DNA from: Actinomadura sp. DC4
GTDB lineage: Bacteria; Actinomycetota; Actinomycetes; Streptosporangiales; Streptosporangiaceae
Reading direction: 5' to 3'
Assembly: GCF_030406325.1 (NCBI RefSeq)
Contig: NZ_JAUEQY010000001.1
Span: 186,001-250,000 of the forward strand
DNA: 64,000 bases
Numbering within the stretch: position 1 is the first letter of the stretch; every line of letters begins with the position of its first letter. Of this stretch, positions 16,987-25,353 are shown piece by piece. The notes under the pieces are model-generated. The model was not told the DNA's origin. It saw nothing but the letters and a program-made list of their open reading frames with translations, and made no database searches. Position numbers and translations under genes: made by a program.

Positions 16987-17004
16987 CTTCACACTAGTGT
17001 GAAG
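16987..17004 (+). promoter_or_regulatory. MerR operator, perfect palindrome
   Basis: CTTCACACTAGTGTGAAG is an 18-bp perfect palindrome halfway between the divergent merR and MFS genes. A TTGCCT -35-like element abuts it at 16983-16988, the usual position of MerR dyads inside a long promoter spacer. The -10 element is not clear. Confidence 0.75.
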
Positions 17005-17041
17005 GTCCGAGCATGGTCCTTCACCCCCGCGGAGGAGCGAG

Positions 17042-18544
17042 ATGAAGGACCTGACCGTCGGCCGGAACCGGTCCGGTGAGTGCCCTCGGACATCGGCGTT
17101 GCGCGATCCGGCGTCGTCGCCCGTACCCTCGGCGGCATCCACCTCCCCGACGACGGAGTCCTTCGTGACCGTTGTGACAGCGTCGGCCGCGCCGGCGACC
17201 GTACGCCGATCCTCCGCCACCCTGGCCGTGCTCTCGGTGGCCCAGTTCCTCATCGCCCTCGACTACTCGATCATCTACATCGCCCTGCCGAGCATCGCCG
17301 GCGACCTCCACCTCGGACCGGCGCTCGCGCAGTGGGTGGTCAGCGCGTACGCCGTCCTGTTCGCGGGGTTCCTCGTCGTCGGCGGCCGCCTCTCGGACCG
17401 GGTCGGCCCGGCGCGCCTGTTCGTCGGCGCCATCGTCACCTTCGGCATCGCCAGCGCGGTCGGCGGGGCCGCCGAGGACGGTACGGTCCTGCTGACGGCG
17501 CGCGGCGCCCAGGGGCTGTGCGCGGCCCTGCTGCAGCCCGCGATCCTCGGCCTGATCGGCACGACGTTCCCGGCCGGGCCCCGGCGCAGCAAGGCCCTGG
17601 CGGTCTGGGGCTCGGTCGGCGCCTCGGGGCTGGCGGCGGGCGCGGTGCTCGGCGGGCTGCTGACCACAGCCTCGTGGCGGCTCACGTTCGTCGTCAACGT
17701 CCCGCTCACGCTCCTGTGCGCGCTCGGCGCGGCCGTCTGGATCGGCACCGACCGCGAGGGCGTCGCGACCGGCGGCATCCCGATGCTCGCCTCGATGCTC
17801 GGCACCGGCACCGTCCTGACACTGGTCCTCGGCCTCACGCTGGGCTCCGACCGGGGCTGGCACTCCGCCCCGACGCTCGCCTTCCTCGGCGTCGCGCTGA
17901 CGCTGTTCGTGCTGTTCGTCCGCAACGAGCGCGTCTCGCGCAACGTCCTGATCGACCCCGTCCTGCGGCGTACGCGGTCGCTCCGCGTCGGCGCGGCGGC
18001 CACGGCGCTCTACATGGCGAGCGTCGGGTCGGAGTTCTACCTGCTCACGCTGCTCCTGCAGGCCATGAAGCACTACACGCCGTTCGAGGCCGGTCTGGCG
18101 TTCCTCCCGCTCGCGGTCATGGTCACCGTGGGCAACACCGTCGCGGGCCGGACCGTCCGGCGGCTGGGGCCCTCGCGGCTGCTCGCCGGCGGTTTCGCCA
18201 TCGCCACGGCCGGCCTGCTGTGGCTGGCGCTCACCCTGCACGGCGACTCGTACGCCGCGGACCTGCTCCCGGGCCTGCTCCTCAGCGGGTTCGGGCACGG
18301 AATGATCTACACCTCGATGTTCATCATCGGCACCCACGACGTGCCGGCCGAGCATCAGGGCACGGCCGGCGCGCTGCTGACCACCTCGCAGTACTTGTCC
18401 GGAGCGCTCACCATCGCCGTCCTGACGCTCGCGCTCGGCTCGGCGACCGGCCCCGCGCGCTTCAGCGTCGCCTTCGTGCTGACGGCGGCGGCGGGCGCGG
18501 CCGGGCTCGTCCTCGCCGCCGTACGACGCCGCCGGCTCACCTAG
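17042..18544 (+). CDS. MFS multidrug exporter, DHA2 (14-TM) type
   Basis: Proton-coupled drug exporter of 500 aa in the inner membrane. The conserved first helix is LAVLSVAQFLIALDYSIIYIALPSIAGDL, followed by WVVSAYAVLFAGFLVVGGRLSDRVGPARLF (motif A) and the antiporter motif C region around GSVGASGLAAGAVLGGLL. The ATG at 17042 has GGAGGAG upstream; a later GTG at 17165 would remove an unusual 40-residue Ser/Thr/Pro-rich N-terminal extension and is the alternative start. The divergent merR and the palindrome between them indicate drug-induced expression. Confidence 0.88.
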   Translation: MKDLTVGRNRSGECPRTSALRDPASSPVPSAASTSPTTESFVTVVTASAAPATVRRSSATLAVLSVAQFLIALDYSIIYIALPSIAGDLHLGPALAQWVVSAYAVLFAGFLVVGGRLSDRVGPARLFVGAIVTFGIASAVGGAAEDGTVLLTARGAQGLCAALLQPAILGLIGTTFPAGPRRSKALAVWGSVGASGLAAGAVLGGLLTTASWRLTFVVNVPLTLLCALGAAVWIGTDREGVATGGIPMLASMLGTGTVLTLVLGLTLGSDRGWHSAPTLAFLGVALTLFVLFVRNERVSRNVLIDPVLRRTRSLRVGAAATALYMASVGSEFYLLTLLLQAMKHYTPFEAGLAFLPLAVMVTVGNTVAGRTVRRLGPSRLLAGGFAIATAGLLWLALTLHGDSYAADLLPGLLLSGFGHGMIYTSMFIIGTHDVPAEHQGTAGALLTTSQYLSGALTIAVLTLALGSATGPARFSVAFVLTAAAGAAGLVLAAVRRRRLT

Positions 18545-18708
18545 CCAGGGCCTGTCTCGAAGTCCGCTGCGCGGCTCGCTGTGGCGGAGGGCCGGACCGG
18601 TCCGCCTCTCAGCGGCGGATCAAGCCAGATGAGACCGGCCAGCACGGCCACACCGACGCCGAGCACGCCCACGAGAATGACCAGCTCCCAGAGTCCGAGG
18701 TCCATCAT
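18541..18708 (-). CDS. Small single-pass membrane protein, 55 aa
   Basis: A short protein with one membrane helix (LWELVILVGVLGVGVAVLAGLIWLD, residues 6-30) and a basic-polar tail. The start (tandem ATG) has GAAAGGA seven bases upstream. Its last residues (DFETGPG) are encoded by the 18-base repeat end shared with the element at 48665-48824, so the C-terminus was probably rewritten by an insertion. It lies 68 bases downstream of the broken membrane-protein gene, on the same strand. Function unknown. Confidence 0.6.
   Translation of the reverse strand: MMDLGLWELVILVGVLGVGVAVLAGLIWLDPPLRGGPVRPSATASRAADFETGPG
18547..18565 (+). repeat. Solo end of the MITE-like repeat
   Basis: AGGGCCTGTCTCGAAGTCC matches the right terminal repeat at 48805-48824 (reverse complement) over 18 of 18 bases of the core. 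Only one end was found here, immediately inside the stop codon of the small membrane protein. It is either a decayed or one-ended copy. Confidence 0.6.
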
Positions 18709-18776
18709 GGTCAGTTCCTTTCTCCGGTGGTGAATCGTCTGCGTATGGACCGTCCGCCGCGGCGGAAAGACGGGGG

Positions 18777-19449
18777 TCAGGTGGTCTGGAATGTTCCGCC
18801 GGGGTTGATGACCCAGCCGTACTCCTCCGAGCCGTCGAACGCAGGGGCGGTGGTCGCCCGCTCGGCGATGTCGGCGTCCACCAGGAGGACGTGCCCCTGC
18901 GCCCGGACCGTGCACACGTTGGTCCCGATCACACCGCGTCCGGGAAAGTGCTTGGCCGTGTAGAAGGCGCCGCAGGTCGTCTTGCCGGAAGTGACCGGCC
19001 GAGGTGCTGCGTGCCCGGCGGGGAACGCCGAGGTGTGGGAGGGAGTGAGGCTGACCGCCGTCGGCGCCGCGATGATGAGCAGGACCGCCGTCCCGCCGGC
19101 CCAGGCGAGCGGTCGTGGCCGGCGGCCCGGCCGTACGGCCAGGTGACCCGCGCCGGTGACCGGCGCGACCGGCCCGGCGACGATCAGGGCCGCCAGTGCG
19201 CTCAGGCCCATCCACGAGCCGAACCGGCGGCGCGCCTCATCGGCGATCTTCCGCGGGTCGCCCAACCGGTCCAGGATGGCGTGGGGGTCCGTCTCCGTCT
19301 CCCGCGGGTACATCGGCGCGGCGCTCGGCGAGGTGATCCCGGATCTCATCAATGATCTCCCGCCGCTGCCTCGCCGGCAGCACGCCGAGTTCGTCGTTCA
19401 GCCGCCGCAGGTAGTCCTCGACGATCCGGTCGATGTGGCGAGTGGTCAT
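18777..19449 (-). pseudogene. Frameshifted HAAS/DUF1700-type membrane protein
   Basis: The N-terminal part from the ATG at 19449 (MTTRHIDRIVEDYLRRLNDE, then IIDEIRDHLAERRAD) is the helical HAAS-type signalling domain usually paired with PadR regulators. The family continuation (HAILDRLGDPRKIADEARRR) is in another frame. The switch is explained by one extra base in the G5 run at 19283-19287. Beyond it follow two membrane helices and a 120-residue extracellular-type tail. The ATG overlaps the stop of the truncated padR gene. It is either a real frameshift mutation or a homopolymer sequencing error. Confidence 0.7.
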
Positions 19450-19680
19450 GGGGATTCTCCGGTCCACTGATCGACCGCGTTCTTGAAGCGGTCCCATTCC
19501 GCACGGAACGTTCGCAGCGATTGACGTCCTGGCTCGGTCAGCCGGTAATAACGTCGCGGCGGACCGCTGTCCGACTCTCGCCAGAAACTCTCGATCGCGC
19601 CGTCCCGTCGCAGGCGGCTCAGCAACGGGTAGATGGTGCCCTCGCTGACGCCGCAAGGTACGTCCACCGGAAATCCCGCC
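19446..19680 (-). pseudogene. 5'-truncated PadR family regulator
   Basis: The reading frame gives GVSEGTIYPLLSRLRRDGAI and SDSGPPRRYYRLTEPGRQSL, the second half of the PadR winged helix and its wing, then the normal C-terminal tail. The first 35 or so residues of the family (the initial helices with the ...ELLILALL... pattern) are missing, and the DNA where they should be contains the alkB promoter and LexA box instead. The stop overlaps the start of the HAAS-type gene (ATGA), the usual PadR-HAAS pairing. Without its first helix the protein is unlikely to bind DNA. Confidence 0.7.
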
Positions 19681-19717
19681 CGCGGGAGCGGGGACGTCCA
19701 AGACGGCGTTACGGCGA

Positions 19718-19733
19718 TCGAACACCTGTTTGA
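19718..19733 (+). promoter_or_regulatory. LexA/SOS box upstream of alkB
   Basis: TCGAACACCTGTTTGA matches the actinobacterial LexA consensus TCGAAC-N4-GTTCGA at 11 of 12 defined positions. It is 23 bases before the alkB ATG and overlaps a likely -35 region, so LexA binding would repress alkB until DNA damage. Confidence 0.75.
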
Positions 19734-19755
19734 GTCGTGGCGTACACTCGGCCTC

Positions 19756-20385
19756 ATGACGCTTGCGCTCCAGGGATCGCTGCTGGACTGCGGCGACGAG
19801 GTCGAGCTGGGCGGGCTCGGCGCGTCGGTGCGGCGCACCGCGCTGAGCCGCGGCGCCTGGATCGACCTGCGGCCGGGCTGGGTCACCGGCGCCGACACGC
19901 TGTTCGACCGCCTCGCCGCCGCGGTGCCGTGGCACGCCGAACGACGCCAGATGTACGACCGCGTCGTGGCGATCCCGCGGCTGCTGAAGTTCTACGACGA
20001 GGACGAGACGCTGCCCGACCCCGTGCTCGCCGCGGCCAAAGGGGCGCTGAGCGACCACTACGCGGCCGAGCTCGGCGAGCCGTTCCGTACGGCCGGCCTG
20101 TGCCTCTATCGCGACGGCGCCGACAGCGTCGCCTGGCATGGCGACCGCATCGGCCGGGGCCGGGACGAGGACACCATGGTCGCGATCGTCTCGGTCGGCG
20201 CCCCGCGCGGTCTGTTGCTGCGCCCGCGCGGCGGAGGGCCCACGCTGCGCCATGACCTGGGCCACGGCGACCTCCTCGTCATGGGCGGCAGCTGCCAGCG
20301 CACCTGGGAGCACGCCGTGCCCAAGACCGCGCGCCCGGCCGGGCCGAGGATCAGTATCCAGTTCCGCCCGCGCGGAGTGCGCTGA
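19756..20385 (+). CDS. alkB: AlkB family DNA/RNA demethylase
   Basis: Fe(II)/2-oxoglutarate-dependent repair dioxygenase of 209 aa that removes N1-methyladenine and N3-methylcytosine lesions. The iron ligands are visible as H128-x-D130 (WHGDRIG) and H186 (TWEHAVPK), with the 2-oxoglutarate arginines in PRISIQFRPR (R198 and R204). There is no ribosome site, and TACACT at 19743-19748 is eight bases before the ATG, so the transcript is probably leaderless. A LexA box at 19718-19733 points to SOS control. The promoter overlaps the destroyed 5' end of a divergent padR gene. Confidence 0.9.
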   Translation: MTLALQGSLLDCGDEVELGGLGASVRRTALSRGAWIDLRPGWVTGADTLFDRLAAAVPWHAERRQMYDRVVAIPRLLKFYDEDETLPDPVLAAAKGALSDHYAAELGEPFRTAGLCLYRDGADSVAWHGDRIGRGRDEDTMVAIVSVGAPRGLLLRPRGGGPTLRHDLGHGDLLVMGGSCQRTWEHAVPKTARPAGPRISIQFRPRGVR

Positions 20386-20694
20386 CCGTCGGATTTGCGC
20401 CGTTTTCCAGAAAGCTGCCGGATCCGGCCACCTCGGGCGTTGCCTTTGTCACGGTCCATAGGGAATGACCTGCGGAGAGAGTCTGATTCACGAACGCGGC
20501 AGCGTTTGTTGGGATATTTTCCCACCTTTTCTACGGGCCGTGCGGAAGATATCTACCTACTAGTGGGTATCTTATTCGCGAAAGGAGCCCCCGCCCATCC
20601 CCGCGGTTTCCCCGCCGCCGTGACCGAGACAGCGCGAGCGTGCCGCCGCGGAGCACACGACAGTCCCCAGGTCTCCCCCTCCTTGGAGGATCAC
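20386..20694 (+). promoter_or_regulatory. Long AT-enriched leader of the GH25 muramidase gene
   Basis: 309 bases without a gene, with low G+C between 20500 and 20580. A dyad TACCTACTAGTGGGTA (14 of 16 symmetric) lies at 20554-20569 and looks like a TetR-type operator. I looked for the c-di-AMP (ydaO) riboswitch that precedes many actinomycete cell-wall hydrolases and could not recognise its conserved blocks. Confidence 0.45.
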
Positions 20695-21534
20695 GTGTCA
20701 CTACTCAAGCGCGCGCCTCAGACGGTGCGCACCTCCCGTCTCGCCGGCATCTCCGTCGCGGCGGCCCTGTGCGGCGCGCTGTTCGCGGCCGCCCCGCCCG
20801 CCGGCGCCTCCGCCGACCCCATGACCCACCCGGAGCGCGACTGGCTCGGCTCACAGGTGGCCAGGCACGAGCCGGGATCGGGCAACCTGATCATCAGGCC
20901 GAACGTCACCCAGACCCCCGGCCTGGACGTCAGCAGCTGGCAGGGCAACGTCAACTGGTCGACGGTGGCCGCCAACGGCGCGCGGTTCGCCTATTCGAAG
21001 GCGACCGAGTCGACCAATTACACGAACCCGTATTTCAGCCAGCAGTACACCGGCGCGTACAACGCGGGTCTCGTGCACGGGGCGTACCACTTCGCCACGC
21101 CCAACACCTCTTCCGGCGCGGCGCAGGCCGACTATTTCGTCGCGCACGGCGGCGGCTGGTCGCGCGACGGCAAGACCTTCCCGGGCATGCTCGACATGGA
21201 GTGGAACCCCTACGGCGCGGCGTGCTACGGCCTGTCCGCCTCCGGAATGGTCAACTGGATCCTCTCCTTCAGCAACGAGTACCACGCCAAGACGACCCGC
21301 TGGCCGGTCATCTACACGGCGACGAGCTGGTGGAGCCAGTGCACCGGCAACACGGGTGACTTCTCCTCCACGAACCCGCTGATGCTCGCCAACTACAACG
21401 GCTCGCCCGGCGCCATGCCCTACAACTGGGGCTTCCAGACCATCTGGCAGTTCGCCGACTCGGGCACCTTCCCCGGTGACCAGGACTACTTCAACGGCGA
21501 CTACTCACGCGTCCAGGCGCTCGCCAACGGCTGA
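20695..21534 (+). CDS. Secreted GH25 lysozyme (N-acetylmuramidase)
   Basis: Exported muramidase of 279 aa cleaving the beta-1,4 bond between N-acetylmuramic acid and N-acetylglucosamine. The GTG at 20695 is chosen because GGAGGA lies four bases upstream; the longer frame to 20395 is promoter sequence. A signal peptide (residues 1-38, cleavage near ASA) precedes the GH25 domain: GLDVSSWQGNVNW with the first catalytic Asp, MLDMEWNPYG with the conserved DxE pair, and TARSW-type YTATSWWSQC. No wall-binding domain is attached. A GH3 hexosaminidase gene follows on the same strand, suggesting joint use in peptidoglycan turnover. Confidence 0.92.
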   Translation: MSLLKRAPQTVRTSRLAGISVAAALCGALFAAAPPAGASADPMTHPERDWLGSQVARHEPGSGNLIIRPNVTQTPGLDVSSWQGNVNWSTVAANGARFAYSKATESTNYTNPYFSQQYTGAYNAGLVHGAYHFATPNTSSGAAQADYFVAHGGGWSRDGKTFPGMLDMEWNPYGAACYGLSASGMVNWILSFSNEYHAKTTRWPVIYTATSWWSQCTGNTGDFSSTNPLMLANYNGSPGAMPYNWGFQTIWQFADSGTFPGDQDYFNGDYSRVQALANG

Positions 21535-21663
21535 GCACGGCGACCTCGTCCCGCCCCGGCGTGAGCCGGGTCCCCCGCACCGCCGCCCCGGCGGCGAAAC
21601 CGAAGGAAGAGAGGCAGCGCGCCGCTTCGGCCGCCCCGCCGGAGAAGGTGCGCGGACACAGCG

Positions 21664-22791
21664 ATGAACGACAACTCGATGACGAGGCGTAACGCACTGA
21701 TAGCCGGAGCCGGCGCGGCCGTCGCCACGATGGGCCTGGCCGGGGCCGCGCGGGCGGCCGGCCGGAGCCCGCGTGCCGCCGCGGCCCTGACGCCGGAGCA
21801 GCAGGCAGGACAGCGGGTGATCTACTCCTACTCGGGCACGACGGTGCCGCAGTCACTGCTGAACGCCATCTCCTCCGGCCAGGCGGCGGGCGTCATCTTC
21901 TTCGGCGACAACATCTCCAGCCTCACCCAGATCAGCTCGGTCTGCCAGCAGCTGAACGAGGCCAACGCCTCCAGCCCGGTCACCGCGCCGCTGCTTCTGA
22001 TGACCGACCAGGAGGGCGGCCAGGTACGGCGGCTGCCGGGCGGCCCGACGATGTCGGAGAAGCAGATCGGCCAGTCCTCCAACCCGGTCTCGGCGGCCAC
22101 CAGCGCCGGCAACGAGGCCGGCGAGCTGCTCGCCAGCGTCGGCATGAACGTCAACCTCGCCCCCGTCCTCGACGTCTACCGCACCGCGGGCGACTTCGAG
22201 GACCAGTACGGCCGGTCCTACAGCAAGGACCCGGCGGTCTGCGGGCAGCTCGGCAGCGCGTTCATCCGGGCGCAGCAGCAGGTCGGCGTGGCGGCGACCG
22301 CCAAGCACTTCCCCGGGCTGGGGTCGGCGACCGCGAGCCAGAACACCGACTCCAAGCCGGTCACGCTCAACGTCTCCGCCGCGAACCTGCGCTCCATCGA
22401 CGAGGCGCCGTACGGCCCGGCGATCAGCGCGGGAGTCAAGCTCGTCATGCTGTCGTGGGCCACCTATCCGGCCCTCGACCCGAACTACCCCGCGGGCCTG
22501 TCGTCGACCATCATCCAGAACGAACTGCGGGGCCGGCTCGGCTTCACCGGCGTGACGATCACCGACTCGCTCACCGCCAACGGCCTCACCAACTTCGGCA
22601 CCACGGCGCAGCGGGCGGTCTCGGCCGCCAAGGCCGGCATGGACCTGCTCCTGGTGTGCGGAGAGAACCCGACCAACGGCAAGAACGCGGTCACGGGCCT
22701 GGCCAATGCCCTGCGGAGCGGGCAGCTCGGCCAGAGCGCCTTCGACGCCGCCCGCAGCCGCGTCACCAACCTGCGCAACAGCCTGGCCTGA
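21664..22791 (+). CDS. Tat-exported GH3 beta-N-acetylhexosaminidase (NagZ-like)
   Basis: GH3 enzyme of 375 aa releasing terminal N-acetylglucosamine, likely from muropeptides. The N-terminus has a twin-arginine signal (MTRRNALIAGAGAA). The catalytic barrel shows DQEGGQVRRLPGGPTM, NLAPVLDVYR, the KHFPGLG motif that supplies the NagZ-type acid/base His, and the nucleophile Asp in VTITDSLTANGL. The export signal marks it as a surface or secreted enzyme, unlike the cytoplasmic NagZ of Gram-negatives. It follows the GH25 gene by 129 bases, and a 12-bp hairpin stands downstream. Confidence 0.9.
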   Translation: MNDNSMTRRNALIAGAGAAVATMGLAGAARAAGRSPRAAAALTPEQQAGQRVIYSYSGTTVPQSLLNAISSGQAAGVIFFGDNISSLTQISSVCQQLNEANASSPVTAPLLLMTDQEGGQVRRLPGGPTMSEKQIGQSSNPVSAATSAGNEAGELLASVGMNVNLAPVLDVYRTAGDFEDQYGRSYSKDPAVCGQLGSAFIRAQQQVGVAATAKHFPGLGSATASQNTDSKPVTLNVSAANLRSIDEAPYGPAISAGVKLVMLSWATYPALDPNYPAGLSSTIIQNELRGRLGFTGVTITDSLTANGLTNFGTTAQRAVSAAKAGMDLLLVCGENPTNGKNAVTGLANALRSGQLGQSAFDAARSRVTNLRNSLA

Positions 22792-22812
22792 GCGCGTGTA
22801 CGCGCGGTGCCG

Positions 22813-22841
22813 GCGTACGCGTGGCGGCACCACGCGTACGC
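22813..22841 (+). terminator. 12-bp stem hairpin after the GH3 gene
   Basis: GCGTACGCGTGG and its exact complement flank the five-base loop CGGCA, starting 22 bases after the stop codon. The left arm contains the self-complementary GCGTACGC. It separates the hydrolase gene from the next tetR. Confidence 0.7.
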
Positions 22842-22899
22842 GGGCGACGGCCGGTCGACCAGACGTTCAGCTTCGGCTTTCGGGCGAGGGTGGTTGGAA

Positions 22900-23550
22900 A
22901 TGGCAGTGAGCACGACCGTCAGGCGCAGGCGAGGCCCGGGGCGCCCGCCGAAGGCCGAGGCGGGTGACACCAAGGCGGCGCTGATCGGCGTCGCGCTGAA
23001 GCTGTTCGCGCTGCACGGGTACGCCGGCACGTCGATACGGGCGATCGCCCGCGAGGTCGGCCTGAGCGAGAGTGTGCTGTACGCCCACTTCGACAGCAAG
23101 CGGGCGATCTACGACGAGACGATGAAGCTGATCGGGCCGCAGGTGACGGTCACCGCGCTGGACGGGGCCGACTTCGCCGCCGACCCCGGCGAATTCGTCC
23201 GGATGTTCGCCGACCGCGTCATCGCCGCCTGGGACACGCCCCAGGCGCGCCAGGTCATCAGCCTGATCTCACGCGACGGCCTCGTGCACGAGACCATCCT
23301 CACCGAGGGCATGGAGCGGGCGATCGGCCGGCTGAGCGTGATCTTCGAACGGTGGATGGAGGAGCGGAAGATGCGCTGCGACCTCGGCTCGGCCGAGGAC
23401 CTGGCGTACGCCCTGCTCTCGCCGATCGCGCACGCCCGGCTCCTGTGGCTGCACGGCGGCGCGACCGACGAACGCCGCAAGGCGGCACGCGAGCGGGTGG
23501 TCCGGCACGCCGACCTGTTCGCCAAGGCGGTCACCCTGGGCCTGCCCTGA
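22900..23550 (+). CDS. TetR family transcriptional regulator
   Basis: Repressor-type regulator of 216 aa. A basic N-terminal arm (RRRRGPGRPPKAEA) precedes the HTH: GYAGTSIRAIAREVGLSESV then LYAHFDSKRAIYDE. The C-terminal ligand domain is typical of the AcrR-like branch. The ATG at 22900 was chosen; a GTG two codons later is possible. No target gene is adjacent in the same direction, so it may act in autoregulation or on the wall hydrolase genes upstream, one of which has a TetR-like dyad. Confidence 0.87.
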   Translation: MAVSTTVRRRRGPGRPPKAEAGDTKAALIGVALKLFALHGYAGTSIRAIAREVGLSESVLYAHFDSKRAIYDETMKLIGPQVTVTALDGADFAADPGEFVRMFADRVIAAWDTPQARQVISLISRDGLVHETILTEGMERAIGRLSVIFERWMEERKMRCDLGSAEDLAYALLSPIAHARLLWLHGGATDERRKAARERVVRHADLFAKAVTLGLP

Positions 23551-23828
23551 CCCGGCCCTCCAGGTGTCTCAGCGGAGGTCGGCGGCGTGGTCGCGGGCCC
23601 ACCGTGCGTGGGTACGGCCGGAGCGGCCGGTGACGGGCTCGCAGGTCGGCAGGGCCCAGCGGTGCGCCTCCACCGGCCTCCGCCGTCGGCGCCCCGGAGT
23701 AGTCCTCCAAGCCGAGCAGGAGCGCCGCGTTGTCCGCGGCAGCGCGGCCTGCCCGACCGCCCGGAGCGAGTCGGTGACGACCGCGCCGGGCAGGGCCTCG
23801 CGGCCGGGGAGGTGGGGGCATCAGTGGT
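23551..23828 (-). other. Gap with a possible relic of an NmrA-like gene
   Basis: 278 bases without an intact gene. On the minus strand one frame reads PVTGRSGRTHARWARDHAAD followed by LR and a stop at about 23572, resembling the C-terminus of NmrA-type NAD(P)-binding proteins. No upstream part of such a gene is in frame. Treated as a possible fragment only. Confidence 0.3.
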
Positions 23829-24296
23829 TCAGTTCGCGAGCCGTGCGTTGTCCAGCAGCTCCCGCTGGCGGCGCCAGTCGGCGGCGGCCTGTTCGGGGGC
23901 GTCCGTACGGAAGGTGATCCCGCTGGTCACCGGCATGCCGGCGTGGGCGTCGGCCCGTACCTCCGTCACCGTCAGCTCGAAGCACTCCAGCTCGGCCGGC
24001 TCCGGGACCGCCAGCCGGGCCGGTCGGAGGCGGACGTAGATCACCGATCCGGGGGAGACCGCCCCGAACAGCGCGGTACCGCCACGGGTCAGGTTGGCGG
24101 CGGACCGCGTCCCGCGCCACAGTCCCAGCCGGAGCGTTCGCTCGTCCCGTACGAGGAGCTCGCCGGCGCTCACCATCGAGATGCGAGGCGCGCCGTCCTC
24201 GTCGCCGGTGACCAGCAGGAACGCCGGTTGTTCGGCCTCGGCCAGGGTCGCGTCGCCGAGCGCGCGGATGAGTTCGTCCGGAAGCCGGTCGGCCAT
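23829..24296 (-). CDS. Pyridoxamine 5'-phosphate oxidase-like split-barrel protein
   Basis: FMN-binding split-barrel protein of 155 aa (LLVTGDEDGAPRISMVSAGE then LRLGLWRGTRSAANLTRGG). The ATG at 24296 has an AAAGG site upstream; a longer frame exists but is not supported. Such proteins bind FMN, heme or F420; the cofactor cannot be read here. It lies 91 bases upstream (by coordinate) of the plsC-type gene on the same strand and may be the last gene of that operon. Confidence 0.75.
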   Translation of the reverse strand: MADRLPDELIRALGDATLAEAEQPAFLLVTGDEDGAPRISMVSAGELLVRDERTLRLGLWRGTRSAANLTRGGTALFGAVSPGSVIYVRLRPARLAVPEPAELECFELTVTEVRADAHAGMPVTSGITFRTDAPEQAAADWRRQRELLDNARLAN

Positions 24297-24387
24297 GCTG
24301 ATCAGGCCTTTCTCGAAAAGGGCCACCGTACGCGAAACAGGAGCGCCCCCACGAAAGCGGGGACGCTCCTGTGACGGAACCGGGAGA

Positions 24388-25353
24388 TCAGGCGCGCCAG
24401 ACCCGGCGGCGCTTGTCGTCCAGCGGCTGGGTCGAGGCCCAGATGCGGCGCCAGTGCGACACCTGCTCGGCGGCGCCCTCCGGCTGGGGCTCCGTGGGCT
24501 TGAGCGCGCCCGGCCGGACCGGGCGGGCACCGCCCGGGAGCTCCAGGGAGTCGTCGGCCGCCGCGCGGAGCGCGCCGTACCAGCCGAGGTCCTCCTCGGC
24601 CGCGAGCTGGCTCACGGCCTTGGCCATCCGGACGCGGAAGGCGCGTACCTCCTCGCCCTCCTCCGGGAGGATCGGGCGGCCGTAGCGTACGGTGACGCGC
24701 GGCTTGCCCGGCTGGGGCCAGTTGCGTCCCCGGGGCATGGCGGCGTAGGAGCCCCGCAGCGCGATCGGCACGCACGGGATGCCCTTCGTGACGCACAGCA
24801 TCGCGGCGCCGAGCTTGAAGGGGTTGATCCAGCCGTCCTCCGAGCGCGTGCCCTCGGGGTAGAGCAGGAGGCTCCAGCCGTCGTCCACCAGGTCCAGCGC
24901 CAGGCTACGCAGCCGCCGCGAGCCGTAGCGCTCGACCGGGAACGCGTTGAAGAAGATCGCGGTCAGCGTCGCGCGCCAGCGTACGTCGAAGAAGTAGTCC
25001 GACGCCGCGCCCACCGCGACCCGGTCGGCGAACCGCTCCGGCAGCGAGCCGAGGATCAGCGGCGTGTCCAGGTGGCTGGAGTGGTTCGCCACGAAGACCA
25101 CGGGACCGCGCACCCCGTCGAGGTACTCGGTGCCCTCGATGACCGGCTTGATCTGGCTGAAGGCGACCGGCTTCAGCAGCGTGCGGCGCAGGCCCTTGCG
25201 TGCCGTCACCGCGACCCGCGTCCGCGCCCAGGCGGTCGGGAACTCCCGGCCCTCCTGCTCCACGACGTGCGGCTCGGCCGACTGCGGCACCGTCGACCGG
25301 CCCCGCCAGTCGCGGCCGTGCCGCAGCAGCTTGATCTCCCGTCTGATGCTCAT
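24388..25353 (-). CDS. 1-acyl-glycerol-3-phosphate acyltransferase-like enzyme (PlsC family)
   Basis: Membrane-associated acyltransferase of 321 aa. The acyl-transfer motifs are present: NHSSHLDTPLIL (HX4D, about residues 93-98), FNAFPVERYG (motif II) and LYPEGTRSEDGW (motif III), then VPIALRGSYAAMPRG (motif IV). The C-terminal 80 residues are an extra Pro/Arg-rich extension. The ATG at 25353 was chosen. It is downstream of larA, a zinc dehydrogenase and an acyl-CoA reductase on the same strand, which suggests that it esterifies a product of that pathway and is not the housekeeping PlsC. Confidence 0.85.
   Translation of the reverse strand: MSIRREIKLLRHGRDWRGRSTVPQSAEPHVVEQEGREFPTAWARTRVAVTARKGLRRTLLKPVAFSQIKPVIEGTEYLDGVRGPVVFVANHSSHLDTPLILGSLPERFADRVAVGAASDYFFDVRWRATLTAIFFNAFPVERYGSRRLRSLALDLVDDGWSLLLYPEGTRSEDGWINPFKLGAAMLCVTKGIPCVPIALRGSYAAMPRGRNWPQPGKPRVTVRYGRPILPEEGEEVRAFRVRMAKAVSQLAAEEDLGWYGALRAAADDSLELPGGARPVRPGALKPTEPQPEGAAEQVSHWRRIWASTQPLDDKRRRVWRA

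Noticed and set aside
20386-20694. ydaO-type c-di-AMP riboswitch before the muramidase
   Set aside because: Position and length fit, but I could not find the conserved sequence blocks.
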